From Nitrospinaceae bacterium (GTDB lineage: Bacteria > Nitrospinota > Nitrospinia > Nitrospinales > VA-1): 35,595 nucleotides of DNA. How positions within the stretch are numbered: the first letter of the stretch is position 1; each line of letters begins with the position of its first letter. The position numbers were made by a program, and so were the translations under genes. Below are positions 26,852-34,956 of the stretch, piece by piece. The notes below the pieces were generated by a model. The model searched no databases and was not told the origin of the DNA. It worked only from the letters and a program-made list of their open reading frames with translations. Where the stretch lies: positions 1 through 35,595 of the forward strand of contig JAJDBA010000142.1 in assembly GCA_029261675.1 (NCBI GenBank), in the 5' to 3' direction.

Positions 26852-29740
26852 ATGAGAACTGATTTTACGACAGGGTTCACCAACGCACGGAACAAAAAAG
26901 CCAATGCACCTTTGAACCTATTGCAAATTGATTGGCCTCAGATGAATGGACTGCCTGCGCTTACTCTTCGTTTGACAGATCGCAGCGGTATCCAAATTGA
27001 CGGGAATGATTGGTATCCGTTGGTCAAGGACATGGGCAATATTGACCGGCTCGTTTCTGCGGATCGTTTGACTGCCAACTCGGGTACCAGCCTCTCTGTT
27101 GAAGTTGTAAATATTCCGGTGGATTTATTCGGTAACGATAAACGGTTTTCGCATCTTTTTCGTAACCGTCCGCCTGAAGCGGCGACGGTCAAAATCTATC
27201 AGTGGTTTGCAGGGGAGGGTCTGGTTGGTTCTGATTTTGCTGAAATTTTTGTTTCTCGGATGGGGGATCCCATCGCTTACGATGAGTCGACTTGCTCTTT
27301 TGATTTGGTAGATATATCAGAAAGCTATGGTTCGGGTGTATTAGGAAATGCTTTGAAGCTTGAAGATTACCCGGATGCGCCGGAAGATTCTGTAGGAAAA
27401 ACCAAGCCTATTGTGATTGGTTCGGTTGAGGATGCTCCTGGTATTTTAGTAAGAAAATCTCAGCAGACGGTGTTGACTTCGGTAGCGGTGCCTGGTGGAA
27501 CGATTTTAACGGTTGCTACCACTGATAAATTTCCACCTTCAGGAACATTGATTGTTAATGATGATGAAGTGGACTACACAAGCATCAACTCCACCCAGTT
27601 TTTGGGTTGCAGTGGCATCAATGAATATCATTATGCCGACGATGCGGTTTTGGAAAAGGTTTCGGACCATCGGTATTTATTCAGTGATCCGGCATATCCC
27701 ATAAAACAAATCAGTAATGTGAAAGTGGGCGGGCATCTGGTGGGCTCTTCAGATTATTCTACTAGCCTTATGCAGGGCGAGGTGGTGTTTAGCTCTAAAC
27801 CCAAAAAATCTGATTCTATAGATACTAAATTTCTTCAAGCTCAGAATGATCAGGTAGGTGCTGGGAACAATGCTGGGAGCCCGACAAACGCGACTCTTCC
27901 TAATAGTCCAACGAATTACGCTAGTATTAACCAGAGCAATAGAACCCTTTCATTAAAACAAACCGATAACTTGCCTAATATTGGAGAAATCGGAAAAGTA
28001 TTTTTGAGGGTAGAACATTTTGTTGAAGAAAAACTGCCTAACGATAGCTTGACAGCCCATATTACAGGAGTGGGGCAGGTTGGAACTTTATCTGCCCCTG
28101 CGGTGGATGACGTTGTGGTTGCAAGTGGCACCACGGACATCACTCACACCCACCTGGATACACTTGGTTTTCCGATTAGCGACCCTCAACATCAGCATAT
28201 CGAAGCGTTGCCACCGAAGATCACGCAAAGTGCATTGTCTGGTGTGGGAGGGATGCAGATCTACTTAAATTCAGGGCAAACGCACACAATCACTTTTCCC
28301 GACCCTGGTCCCGGCACTTGGGCAACAGTAGAATATGGAATTGCGTTTGAATGGGGAGGGACAGTAATAGGTGGATCTTATCAAGCCGTTACTGCAACCT
28401 CACAATGTAATTCCGGATTTGGATATTTGCTTTGGAATAGGAGCGGAATAACGCAGACCTATACCACAGGTGGAAATATTGATAACGATTGTAATGTTAT
28501 CAAGATCAATCATAACACCAGCAATATCAATATGTATATTCGATCTGCAACGCGAGTGATTACGATGGCAACTCCTAATCCGGTTTCAACGCAATCTACA
28601 AATATTTCTACTTCCAAGACAGGTGGGCTTTCTCCACATTCCTCTAATTCAAGTGTTAATTCCACGGCAGAAAAAGCGACACGGAGCGTTGTTGATTTGT
28701 TTGACATTACCTCTCATGTGAACGGCGACTGGAACTGGTTTGAAAATCGCGAAAGCCAGGTTCAATACAATGGGTCGAGCGATGGACGTACGGCCTTCGT
28801 TGTTCATCTGGCTTATGAAATTGAATATGCGCGCCGTCGGATTGAGTTTACTGATGAAGTATCCGCCCAAATTGAAGGAGTCAAAGATGATGGGAGTATT
28901 ACAGGTGTTGCCGATTCTTTAATAGAACGCCCAGATCATATTTATAAATGGTCAATCATGAATGGTTTGAATTTGGATTCTTCTGTTATTGATAGCGCTT
29001 CAATGAGTCAGGCAGGAACCTTATTTGATAACTCGGGTTATTTGCTGGGGGGTATTGTGAATGAAAAAATTTCTTATTTAGATTTATGGCAAAGATGGGG
29101 GAAAGAGTGTCGAGCTTATTTTTATTGGGATCTAGGAAAAGCAAAAATTCTTTTTCGTCCTTTGAATTTATCTACAACAGCTACCGTTGCGGATAAAATA
29201 ATTCCTGGCAATATGGTTTTGGTTGATCCAAATGGTGTGGTTGAATTTAATGTGACGAGAAACCCTATTAATAATGTTGTGAATAAGTTGGACCTTAAAT
29301 ATAACCGAAAATGGACCGGAGATGACTATCAGGCAGTTGAGAGTTTGGTTGATTTAGAATCCCAAAATAAGTTTGGTATAAAAGAAAAACCAGGTGAATT
29401 TGATTTTAACTGGATTCGCAATCAGCCCATGGCTGTGGATATTGGGAATTTCTATTTGCAAGAGTTTAAAGAGCCACGGGATGTTTACGAAATTGGATTG
29501 CTTCTGGACAATATGGAAATTGAAAAAGGGGATATTCTTGAGGTCAACCCTCCGATAAATGAGCTTGATAAAGTTCACGCTCTTGTTCTGGGATCGGGAC
29601 GAGTGGTGGGTTCGGGTATTGAACAGAGAATGGATACTATAAAAATTGTTGCGAGGCAAATGGGAGGCGTTGTTGGAAATGAAGGGTTTGGTTTGCAGGT
29701 TTTTGGAACAAGTGGATTTGCAGGGGTTGAAAGAAATTAA
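26852..29740 (+). CDS. Large tail-tip / hub protein with central insertion
   Basis: 962 residues from ATG 26852 (AAGG upstream). The first 200 residues (RTDFTTGFTNARNKKANAPL, then LVDISESYGSGVLGNALKL) and the last 290 (ADSLIERPDHIYKWSIMNGL, then EIEKGDILEVNPP) look like one baseplate-hub type protein. They are interrupted by a Ser/Thr/Asn/Gly-rich, beta-rich central part (about 340-640). That part holds two HxH motifs, THTH (431-434) and HQH (447-449). Likely the tail-tip or host-recognition protein that meets the cell surface. No peptidase motif seen. Confidence 0.7.
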   Translation: MRTDFTTGFTNARNKKANAPLNLLQIDWPQMNGLPALTLRLTDRSGIQIDGNDWYPLVKDMGNIDRLVSADRLTANSGTSLSVEVVNIPVDLFGNDKRFSHLFRNRPPEAATVKIYQWFAGEGLVGSDFAEIFVSRMGDPIAYDESTCSFDLVDISESYGSGVLGNALKLEDYPDAPEDSVGKTKPIVIGSVEDAPGILVRKSQQTVLTSVAVPGGTILTVATTDKFPPSGTLIVNDDEVDYTSINSTQFLGCSGINEYHYADDAVLEKVSDHRYLFSDPAYPIKQISNVKVGGHLVGSSDYSTSLMQGEVVFSSKPKKSDSIDTKFLQAQNDQVGAGNNAGSPTNATLPNSPTNYASINQSNRTLSLKQTDNLPNIGEIGKVFLRVEHFVEEKLPNDSLTAHITGVGQVGTLSAPAVDDVVVASGTTDITHTHLDTLGFPISDPQHQHIEALPPKITQSALSGVGGMQIYLNSGQTHTITFPDPGPGTWATVEYGIAFEWGGTVIGGSYQAVTATSQCNSGFGYLLWNRSGITQTYTTGGNIDNDCNVIKINHNTSNINMYIRSATRVITMATPNPVSTQSTNISTSKTGGLSPHSSNSSVNSTAEKATRSVVDLFDITSHVNGDWNWFENRESQVQYNGSSDGRTAFVVHLAYEIEYARRRIEFTDEVSAQIEGVKDDGSITGVADSLIERPDHIYKWSIMNGLNLDSSVIDSASMSQAGTLFDNSGYLLGGIVNEKISYLDLWQRWGKECRAYFYWDLGKAKILFRPLNLSTTATVADKIIPGNMVLVDPNGVVEFNVTRNPINNVVNKLDLKYNRKWTGDDYQAVESLVDLESQNKFGIKEKPGEFDFNWIRNQPMAVDIGNFYLQEFKEPRDVYEIGLLLDNMEIEKGDILEVNPPINELDKVHALVLGSGRVVGSGIEQRMDTIKIVARQMGGVVGNEGFGLQVFGTSGFAGVERN

Positions 29741-29784
29741 CAATGGATAAAAAAGTTTGAATATAAAATCTTGGAGATTAATGA

Positions 29785-30246
29785 ATGGCTAATACTTTCA
29801 CAGCAAATTTGAACCTGGCTATACCCGATCCGGGAGATCTAAATTGGGAAAATGAATATTCAGATTTATCAAACGCGGTTGATGATTTGGGTAACCTATT
29901 ATGCTTTAACGTTACCGTTCACGATGCTGCTGTTGACGGAACGGTTTTCTTTGATGGATTCATTCCCCAAGAAACTATTTCAGTCCGGGCTATAGGTATT
30001 TTTGCACTTATCCCTCCAACAGGACAAGACTTGATGGTTGATATTGTAAAAAATTCAACGGTACAAAGTAATGAAGGGATTTTGACCGATGGGAGCCAGT
30101 TTGAAAAAACTTCTCTTGGGACAACAATAACTTTTTCCAATAGTGATCGATTGGGTCTCAAATTTACTCAGGTGGGGTCTACCAATGCAGGGGATAAACT
30201 TGTCGTTACGATTTATTTTCAAAAAGAAGCCATTGCTGCGGCTTGA
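29785..30246 (+). CDS. Putative tail fibre / receptor-binding appendage
   Basis: 153 residues, GGAG 8 nt before the ATG. N-terminal ~45 residues (ANTFTANLNLAIPDPGDLNW) look like an attachment segment of tail fibres. The remainder is a beta-sandwich-like domain (VDGTVFFDGFIPQETISVRA, then DRLGLKFTQVGSTNAGDKL) of the type found at fibre tips. It is the last structural gene, convergent with the receiver gene after only 15 bp. Confidence 0.6.
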   Translation: MANTFTANLNLAIPDPGDLNWENEYSDLSNAVDDLGNLLCFNVTVHDAAVDGTVFFDGFIPQETISVRAIGIFALIPPTGQDLMVDIVKNSTVQSNEGILTDGSQFEKTSLGTTITFSNSDRLGLKFTQVGSTNAGDKLVVTIYFQKEAIAAA

Positions 30247-30261
30247 ACAAAAAATATTAGT

Positions 30262-30687
30262 TTATTGGGATGAAGCCAAAAACTTTTCAATAATTTCACG
30301 AATTTGTGTAACGACCTTTTTTATTTCCAAGGGTTTGGTAATGATTCCGTTCATCCCACCTTTTAAATAGTTTTCGTGGTCTCTTTGCTCATTGTTTGCG
30401 GTCATTGCGATTATGGGAGTTGGGCGACGGGAGGTATCGGAAGATTCGAACTCCCTTATTTTTTGGGTTGATTCTAACCCATCCATCACAGGCATATGGA
30501 TATCCATAAGAATTACATCAAAAGAATCCTTTTGAAAAGCTTCATATGCCTCAAGACCATTTTCTACCGCAGTGATGTCGTGGCCTCTCTTTTTCATTAA
30601 TTTGGTAGCCAATGCCACGTTAACGGCAGTGTCATCTGCCAGTAAAATTTTTAGTGGAGGGCCATTATCTTTTTTCTTTTCTTCCAT
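30262..30687 (-). CDS. Stand-alone response-regulator receiver protein
   Basis: 141 residues, nearly all one REC domain. Acidic pair in ILLADDTAVN, phospho-acceptor Asp in DVILMDIHMPVMDG, switch Thr in PIIAMTANN, Lys in GIITKPL. The pattern (DDTAVN, MDIHMPVMDG, MTAN, KP) is that of receiver domains from hybrid sensor kinases rather than of CheY proper. There is no DNA-binding or enzymatic output, so it should act by protein contact or as a phosphorelay intermediate. It sits between the last tail gene and the repressor; whether it belongs to the phage block or to the host is open. Confidence 0.9.
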   Translation of the reverse strand: MEEKKKDNGPPLKILLADDTAVNVALATKLMKKRGHDITAVENGLEAYEAFQKDSFDVILMDIHMPVMDGLESTQKIREFESSDTSRRPTPIIAMTANNEQRDHENYLKGGMNGIITKPLEIKKVVTQIREIIEKFLASSQ

Positions 30688-30749
30688 AATAGATATTATG
30701 CCCCACTTGGATTCGTTGTAAAACTAAAAAATGCAAAGGGATATAGGAA

Positions 30750-31643
30750 TTACAGCTCTTTCCAGGCACCGATTACCCGGCCTACAATGGGATCTGGATT
30801 TTCATCCAAATTGATGATTTGTACTTGGGAGAGTGGATTGATAGGTCTTAGGATTAGTAGGTTTTGCTGTCGTTCTAAATATTTGGCAGTTAAACCGCTA
30901 TCGTAAAAAATTGCGAATATTCTATTTTTGGATAGTTTTTTGTCGTCACGGTCGATGACGACAATGTCCCCTGAGTGGAGCATGGGTTCCATGGATTCCC
31001 CATCGACTCGGCTTGCTACCAAATTTTTTCTTTTTCCCGCAGCACGGATATGAAGAAGAACATAATCTTCAATATTATTTTCCTGAATAATAGGGTGGCC
31101 CGCTGCTATGGAAGAGTCTGTTAGGGGTATCGATACATAATCTTCGCTTTTAATTGATGGGACTGCTGACATGCTTTCGGGTTGAAAAACTTTAAGTTCA
31201 GGAATTTGCACAGGAGCTGAATTCCCTTCTTTAATCAACTCATGCGGGGGGATGTTCATTTTTTCTGATAGGTTACTTAACAAATCCGAGGTTATGGGCC
31301 AGCTTCCATTTTCATAATATTTTAGAACCTGAGGAACCATACTCAGATGTCGACCAAATTCTTCAAGGGACCAGTCATTCTCTTTTCTATATTTTTTTAA
31401 TTTTTTGCCGACAATCTGGTTGATGGGTGTGAGTGAATCTTTACCCGTTATCAGCCAACTCAGATTAAGTCGAAAATGATTTGCTATTTTTTCCAGAGTT
31501 ATTGAATCGGGTGGCCCACTATTTCTTTGATAGCTTTTCCTGAAGTTTTCATAATTTAGACCCACTTGGCGACAAAATTCGGCCAGATTATCGCTTCCCG
31601 GTAAAACTTCTATTCTTTCCCATATCCTATTTTTATTTTGCAT
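30750..31643 (-). CDS. Self-cleaving phage repressor, double HTH plus S24 peptidase
   Basis: 297 residues. HTH1 (about 18-67, NLAEFCRQVGLNYENFRKSY) is of the CI-repressor kind; HTH2 (about 78-137, VGKKLKKYRKENDWSLEEFG) is XRE-like. The C-terminal LexA/S24 domain has the cleavage site IAAGHP (Ala181-Gly182), nucleophile Ser217 in VDGESMEPML and general-base Lys254 in GLTAKYLE. It should repress early or late phage promoters and be inactivated by RecA-stimulated autocleavage during DNA damage. Divergent from the gene at 31950 across a 306-bp regulatory gap. Confidence 0.88.
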   Translation of the reverse strand: MQNKNRIWERIEVLPGSDNLAEFCRQVGLNYENFRKSYQRNSGPPDSITLEKIANHFRLNLSWLITGKDSLTPINQIVGKKLKKYRKENDWSLEEFGRHLSMVPQVLKYYENGSWPITSDLLSNLSEKMNIPPHELIKEGNSAPVQIPELKVFQPESMSAVPSIKSEDYVSIPLTDSSIAAGHPIIQENNIEDYVLLHIRAAGKRKNLVASRVDGESMEPMLHSGDIVVIDRDDKKLSKNRIFAIFYDSGLTAKYLERQQNLLILRPINPLSQVQIINLDENPDPIVGRVIGAWKEL

Positions 31644-31949
31644 CGAAAAAGCTTGACAAGTTGAGACATATGTCCCATATTGATATTCGGTTATGTAAAT
31701 ATTGTCCCTATTCCGAAACGTGCTGGTGTATTTTATTAATTCGGAATTAGAATAAAGTTTTATCTATAGAGTGAAAGCTCCCTAAAATAATAGGCCTAAA
31801 TTATAACATTATTAATCTGTAATGTTTAAATTGGCTGACTAATTTTATAGATATAAAAAATACTCTATACCAAATTAATAGATAGTAGAAATAAAATAAA
31901 TTTTGTATTAAATTTGTTGATTTTAATTTTCCATTGATGGAGGCATTTC
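31644..31949. promoter_or_regulatory. Divergent control region of the repressor
   Basis: AT-rich, non-coding. Holds the promoter-operator described separately, a second GTCCC half-site (31704-31708) 32 bp from the first (31672-31676), about three helical turns, and several AT-rich imperfect palindromes (for example ATTATAACATTATTAAT near 31800). The start of the rightward gene is marked by GATGGAGG at 31936-31943. Confidence 0.55.
31653..31681 (+). promoter_or_regulatory. Rightward promoter overlapped by an operator palindrome
   Basis: TTGACA (31653-31658, perfect -35) and CATATT (31676-31681, 4/6) are 17 bp apart. The spacer contains TTGAGACATATGTCCCATA, centred on the palindrome GACATATGTC (31665-31674). 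A repressor bound there would block RNA polymerase, as at lambda pR. The repressor ATG is only about 10 bp to the left. Confidence 0.6.
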
Positions 31950-32387
31950 ATGGCAAAAATTCAAATTAAAAATATTCTATTAAAACAACATAATACTAAG
32001 CCAAAGAATTTTTTAAAGGAGTGTCGACAGGAAAAATTTTTTCTTGAAAATGGAGAAGAGATTCAACGAGGTTGTGGTTTGACGGGATTGTACAGAACGG
32101 ATGTTGGGTGGAGATGCCTTTACTGCGGAAACTATTTATATCAGAAAAAATCACCATTAGACGCTTTATGGTTTCATTTTCGAATGGGACGGGAGTATTG
32201 GAAAATTTCAGTTTCTCAGGATAAAGTTTTCATTAACGGTGTCCCTGTGTCGGGGTTACCTGATTCTTTACCTCGAAAACTTATTTCTGATTTATCCGAG
32301 CCTCGCCCACCAAAGTGGTTTCCATACTTTGTTTCTTATGAAGGATTTCAATTTAAAAAATATTTGGAGAAATACTGGAATGGCTGA
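31950..32387 (+). CDS. Hypothetical zinc-finger protein of the early region
   Basis: 145 residues with GGAGG 7 nt before the ATG. A putative metal site combines CGL (Cys62-type region, EIQRGCGLTGLYR) with WRCLYCGNYLY (CxxC). The rest is a basic, aromatic-rich domain (SPLDALWFHFRMGREYW). No known family recognised. It is the first gene under the repressed rightward promoter, and overlaps the next gene by 8 nt, so it probably has an early regulatory or takeover role. Confidence 0.6.
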   Translation: MAKIQIKNILLKQHNTKPKNFLKECRQEKFFLENGEEIQRGCGLTGLYRTDVGWRCLYCGNYLYQKKSPLDALWFHFRMGREYWKISVSQDKVFINGVPVSGLPDSLPRKLISDLSEPRPPKWFPYFVSYEGFQFKKYLEKYWNG

Positions 32388-32727
32388 TTCTTGCAGAGTT
32401 TTAGAGGTGGAAGAAAACCTATTAGATAAAGGCGATTACCATTTAAGTTATTTTTCGCCGGATGACCTTGAGACCTTGCGGAACTATCAGGGGTTTCATG
32501 ATGATTCATTGGAATTTAAATCCCCGGATGAATATTCCTATCTTAAAGAGCAATCCATGGACATTGGCGATATGGGGTTGACCGATCGCCAGATTGTTGC
32601 CGTGTCTCTTGTTTTTTATGGAGGGATTAAGAAAAACCTGGCCGCGAAAATAATGAATATTAGTAGCGCGGCTTTAAGGGGACATATTAAGGCCGGGTTG
32701 AAGAAGATAGGTGATATATTAAAGTAA
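32380..32727 (+). CDS. Sigma-70 region 4-like HTH protein, putative late activator
   Basis: 115 residues. An acidic N-terminal half (LEVEENLLDKGDYHLSYFSP) is followed by a C-terminal helix-turn-helix: LTDRQIVAVSLVFYGGIKKN, then LAAKIMNISSAALRGHIKAG and LKKIGDIL. This arrangement matches sigma region 4 or LuxR-type DNA binding. Placed just after the repressor-controlled start, it could switch on the structural genes. ATG 32380 overlaps the previous stop by 8 nt; no strong ribosome site, so coupled translation is likely. Confidence 0.6.
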   Translation: MADSCRVLEVEENLLDKGDYHLSYFSPDDLETLRNYQGFHDDSLEFKSPDEYSYLKEQSMDIGDMGLTDRQIVAVSLVFYGGIKKNLAAKIMNISSAALRGHIKAGLKKIGDILK

Positions 32728-32827
32728 AGGCAAACAGTTCTTTTTAGTTTTGGTAAAAACTTTTTATATTTAAAATTCGATGCGATAATAGGGCAATGAT
32801 ATATCGCATCTATTGGAAAATCCTGTT

Positions 32828-33613
32828 ATGAAAATAGTCGTTTGCATCAAGCAAGTCCTCGACACTGCAGCTGAAATCCAAATTCAGGATGACAAAATTG
32901 TTTCCCCTGGTAGCCCACTGATCATGAACCCTTATGATGAGTTTGCTGTTGAGGAAGCGGTTTGTATTAAGGCCGCTTTACCAGAGTCCGAGGTTACCGT
33001 TATTTCGCTGGGCCCAGATAGTGTGAAGGAAACGCTGAAGAGGGCTTTGGCTATGGGAGCTGATCGGGCTATTCATATTTCCGATCCTTTATTTACAGGA
33101 TTGGATCATTCTATAGTCGCAAAGGTTCTGGCAAAGGCGATTCAAAAAAATTCCTTTGATTTGGTTCTCTGTGGCCGGCAGGCGGTAGATGATGATATGG
33201 CGCAGACCGGCCCTGCGTTAGCCGTGTTGCTGGATATACCATTCGTAACCGTTGTAACTAAAATTCAATTTTCTGAAAATTTTGAAACAGCGGATATCAC
33301 GCGACAGGTTGAAGGTGGATGTGAGACCCGTAAAAGTATGTCCTTGCCCTTTCTTGTAACTTGCCAAAAAGGATTGAATGAACCGCGATTGCCCTCTTTA
33401 AAAGGGATAATGGCGGCAAAGAAAAAAGAGATTCAAATTCTTAGCGCTACTGATCTGGAATTGGATGCGCAGTTTCTTGACCCCAAGAATAACCTGCTGC
33501 ATCCGATAAATCTCTCCTTGCCTCCTGAAAGAAAAAAAGGAATAATTCTGGAAGGCGAAGATATTGCTAAACAGTTGGCTACCATTATCCGTGAAGAAGA
33601 AAAGATCATTTAA
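32828..33613 (+). CDS. etfB: Electron transfer flavoprotein beta subunit
   Basis: 261 residues from ATG 32828; the canonical opening MKIVVCIKQVLDT settles the start over an upstream TTG at 32813. Conserved features: NPYDEFAVEEAV, LKRALAMGADRAIHI, LVLCGRQAVDDDMAQTGP and the recognition-loop region GLNEPRLPSLKGIMAAKKK. With EtfA it forms the FAD/AMP-containing heterodimer that carries electrons from acyl-CoA and other dehydrogenases to the quinone pool. First host gene after the phage block, 100 bp from its last gene. Confidence 0.95.
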   Translation: MKIVVCIKQVLDTAAEIQIQDDKIVSPGSPLIMNPYDEFAVEEAVCIKAALPESEVTVISLGPDSVKETLKRALAMGADRAIHISDPLFTGLDHSIVAKVLAKAIQKNSFDLVLCGRQAVDDDMAQTGPALAVLLDIPFVTVVTKIQFSENFETADITRQVEGGCETRKSMSLPFLVTCQKGLNEPRLPSLKGIMAAKKKEIQILSATDLELDAQFLDPKNNLLHPINLSLPPERKKGIILEGEDIAKQLATIIREEEKII

Positions 33614-33634
33614 TTTTATAAGGCTTTGCCAAAA

Positions 33635-33811
33635 ATGAATGAAACGTCAACATCGAGTGAGCAAAATTTTTTCCAAAAAAATAAAGCAAAGTTTGGGTTG
33701 GGAGCTCTTGTTGCTTACGTCCTTCTTCTTGGGCTAGGTACTATAGGAGAAATATGGGAGATCGAGTGGATTCTGGATCTACCTCTGTTCCGGCCTCCCG
33801 GTAAGTATTGA
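33635..33811 (+). CDS. Small single-pass membrane protein in the etf operon
   Basis: 58 residues from ATG 33635; AAGG lies 11 nt upstream. A charged N-terminus (EQNFFQKNKAKF) precedes one transmembrane helix (LGALVAYVLLLGLGTIGEIW) and a short C-terminus ending LFRPPGKY. No family recognised. Position between etfB and etfA suggests an ETF-membrane link, but this is inference, and it could be a chance frame. Confidence 0.5.
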   Translation: MNETSTSSEQNFFQKNKAKFGLGALVAYVLLLGLGTIGEIWEIEWILDLPLFRPPGKY

Positions 33812-33963
33812 TAAAAAATTAGTACATAAATGGCGAAGCCTAAAAAGGCTTATTAAATTTATACCTGTTTTTCTCCCTCCTTCATTTTTCTCCGTTGTAG
33901 TTTTCCCGTCGCTAGGTTATCCTTCATTCTTTTCAAGCTCAAACCATTTTTTTGGAGTATCCG
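33812..33963 (+). other. Leader between small ORF and etfA with a weak hairpin
   Basis: Hairpin AAGCC-TAAAAA-GGCTT (33836-33851), followed by ATTAAATTT rather than a T run, so at most a weak attenuator. T-rich DNA continues up to the etfA ribosome site. No gene seen. Confidence 0.35.
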
Positions 33964-34944
33964 TTGGAAAGTGAAATTACCATCATCGTTGTCGTTGAAC
34001 ACGATCAAAGCGGAATCAAACCGGTCACCTATGAGCTTCTCAACGCGGCCAGAAAACTGGCTGATACCGGAAAAATAATTGCTCTTTATTTCGCCGGTGC
34101 AGAAGAAGCGGATGAATCGACATTGATTCATCATGGGGCGGATGAGGTTCGTATTTGTATTCATCCAGATTATCATCAATACATTCATGAGACTTATGAG
34201 GCTGGGTTACTAAACGAGATCGAAAAAATTAAACCTGATATTGTCTTGATGCCTGCTTCCAATAGCGGAAAAGAGCTGTCAGCTGCAGTTGCCACTCGTC
34301 TGGGTGTAGCTTTGGCAACGGATTGTATTGATCTTCAGCTTTCTTTGGAGGGTGAAGTAACTATCAAGCGGCCTGTGTTCGCCGGAAAAGCCTATTCGCA
34401 GTGTAAATTGGGCGGATCCAAGCCTTATTTGATTACTTTGCGTCCTAATATTTTTCGTGGTGAGGGGGCAGATGAGACCCGAAATGGCGAAACTGTAAGA
34501 GAAAAAATCAGCCTGCCGGATTTTTTAAATCTCGAGCTTACCCGTGAAGTGGGGGCCAAACTTGATATTACAGAGGCCCGAATAATTGTTTCTGGCGGAT
34601 TGGGTATGCAGGGCCCTGAAAATTTCAAGCTATTGGAAGACCTGGCCGAGGTTCTGGGTGCGGCGGTCGCGGCTTCCCGACCGGTTGTGGATAATGGCTG
34701 GCAGGAATACTCGCATCAAGTAGGGCAAACGGGAAGAACCGTCTCACCCGATTTATATATTGCCTGCGGTATGTCCGGTGCTGTGCAACATCTAGCAGGC
34801 ATGTCTTCTTCCCGCTGCATTGTTGCCATTAATTCCGATCCAAATGCTGCCATATTTTCTGTTGCAGATTATGGCATTGTTGGGAATGCGCTGGAAATAG
34901 TCCCTTTGCTGACCCAGGAGTTCAAACGCATTCTAGAAGGTTGA
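33964..34944 (+). CDS. etfA: Electron transfer flavoprotein alpha subunit
   Basis: 326 residues from TTG 33964, chosen because GGAG lies 6 nt upstream; the earlier TTG (33952) overlaps that site. The N-terminal domain is followed by the FAD domain: VSGGLGMQGPENFKLLEDLA, LGAAVAASRPVVDNGW, HQVGQTGRTVSPDLYIACGM, SGAVQHLAGM and INSDPNAAIFSVADYGIVGN. FAD-contacting residues look intact; the usual Asp in 'VGD' is Asn here (VGNALEIVP). It partners with EtfB upstream. Confidence 0.95.
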   Translation: MESEITIIVVVEHDQSGIKPVTYELLNAARKLADTGKIIALYFAGAEEADESTLIHHGADEVRICIHPDYHQYIHETYEAGLLNEIEKIKPDIVLMPASNSGKELSAAVATRLGVALATDCIDLQLSLEGEVTIKRPVFAGKAYSQCKLGGSKPYLITLRPNIFRGEGADETRNGETVREKISLPDFLNLELTREVGAKLDITEARIIVSGGLGMQGPENFKLLEDLAEVLGAAVAASRPVVDNGWQEYSHQVGQTGRTVSPDLYIACGMSGAVQHLAGMSSSRCIVAINSDPNAAIFSVADYGIVGNALEIVPLLTQEFKRILEG

Positions 34945-34956
34945 ATTTTTTTAAGC

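Larger units (their letters stand above)
11430..32727 (+). mobile_element. Siphophage-like prophage or domesticated phage cluster
   Basis: A contiguous set of head and tail morphogenesis genes in canonical order (terminase, portal, protease, capsid, connector, gp10, tail tube, chaperone, tape measure, tip), followed by a phage-type repressor region. No integrase, transposase, DNA replication gene or endolysin was found, and no clear att repeats flank it. One post-capsid gene is frameshifted and several palindromic repeats have entered, which suggests decay; intact major structural genes argue against total loss of use. Boundaries are those of the first and last phage-like genes, not of proven attachment sites. 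Confidence 0.75.

Noticed and set aside
11430-32727. Mu-like transposable phage
   Set aside because: Pre-terminase gene shapes hint at Mu relatives, but no transposase A/B, Mor or Gam is present, and capsid/portal/protease are HK97 type.
33859-34188. Minus-strand open frame over the start of etfA
   Set aside because: Antisense to a well-conserved protein; no supporting start signals.
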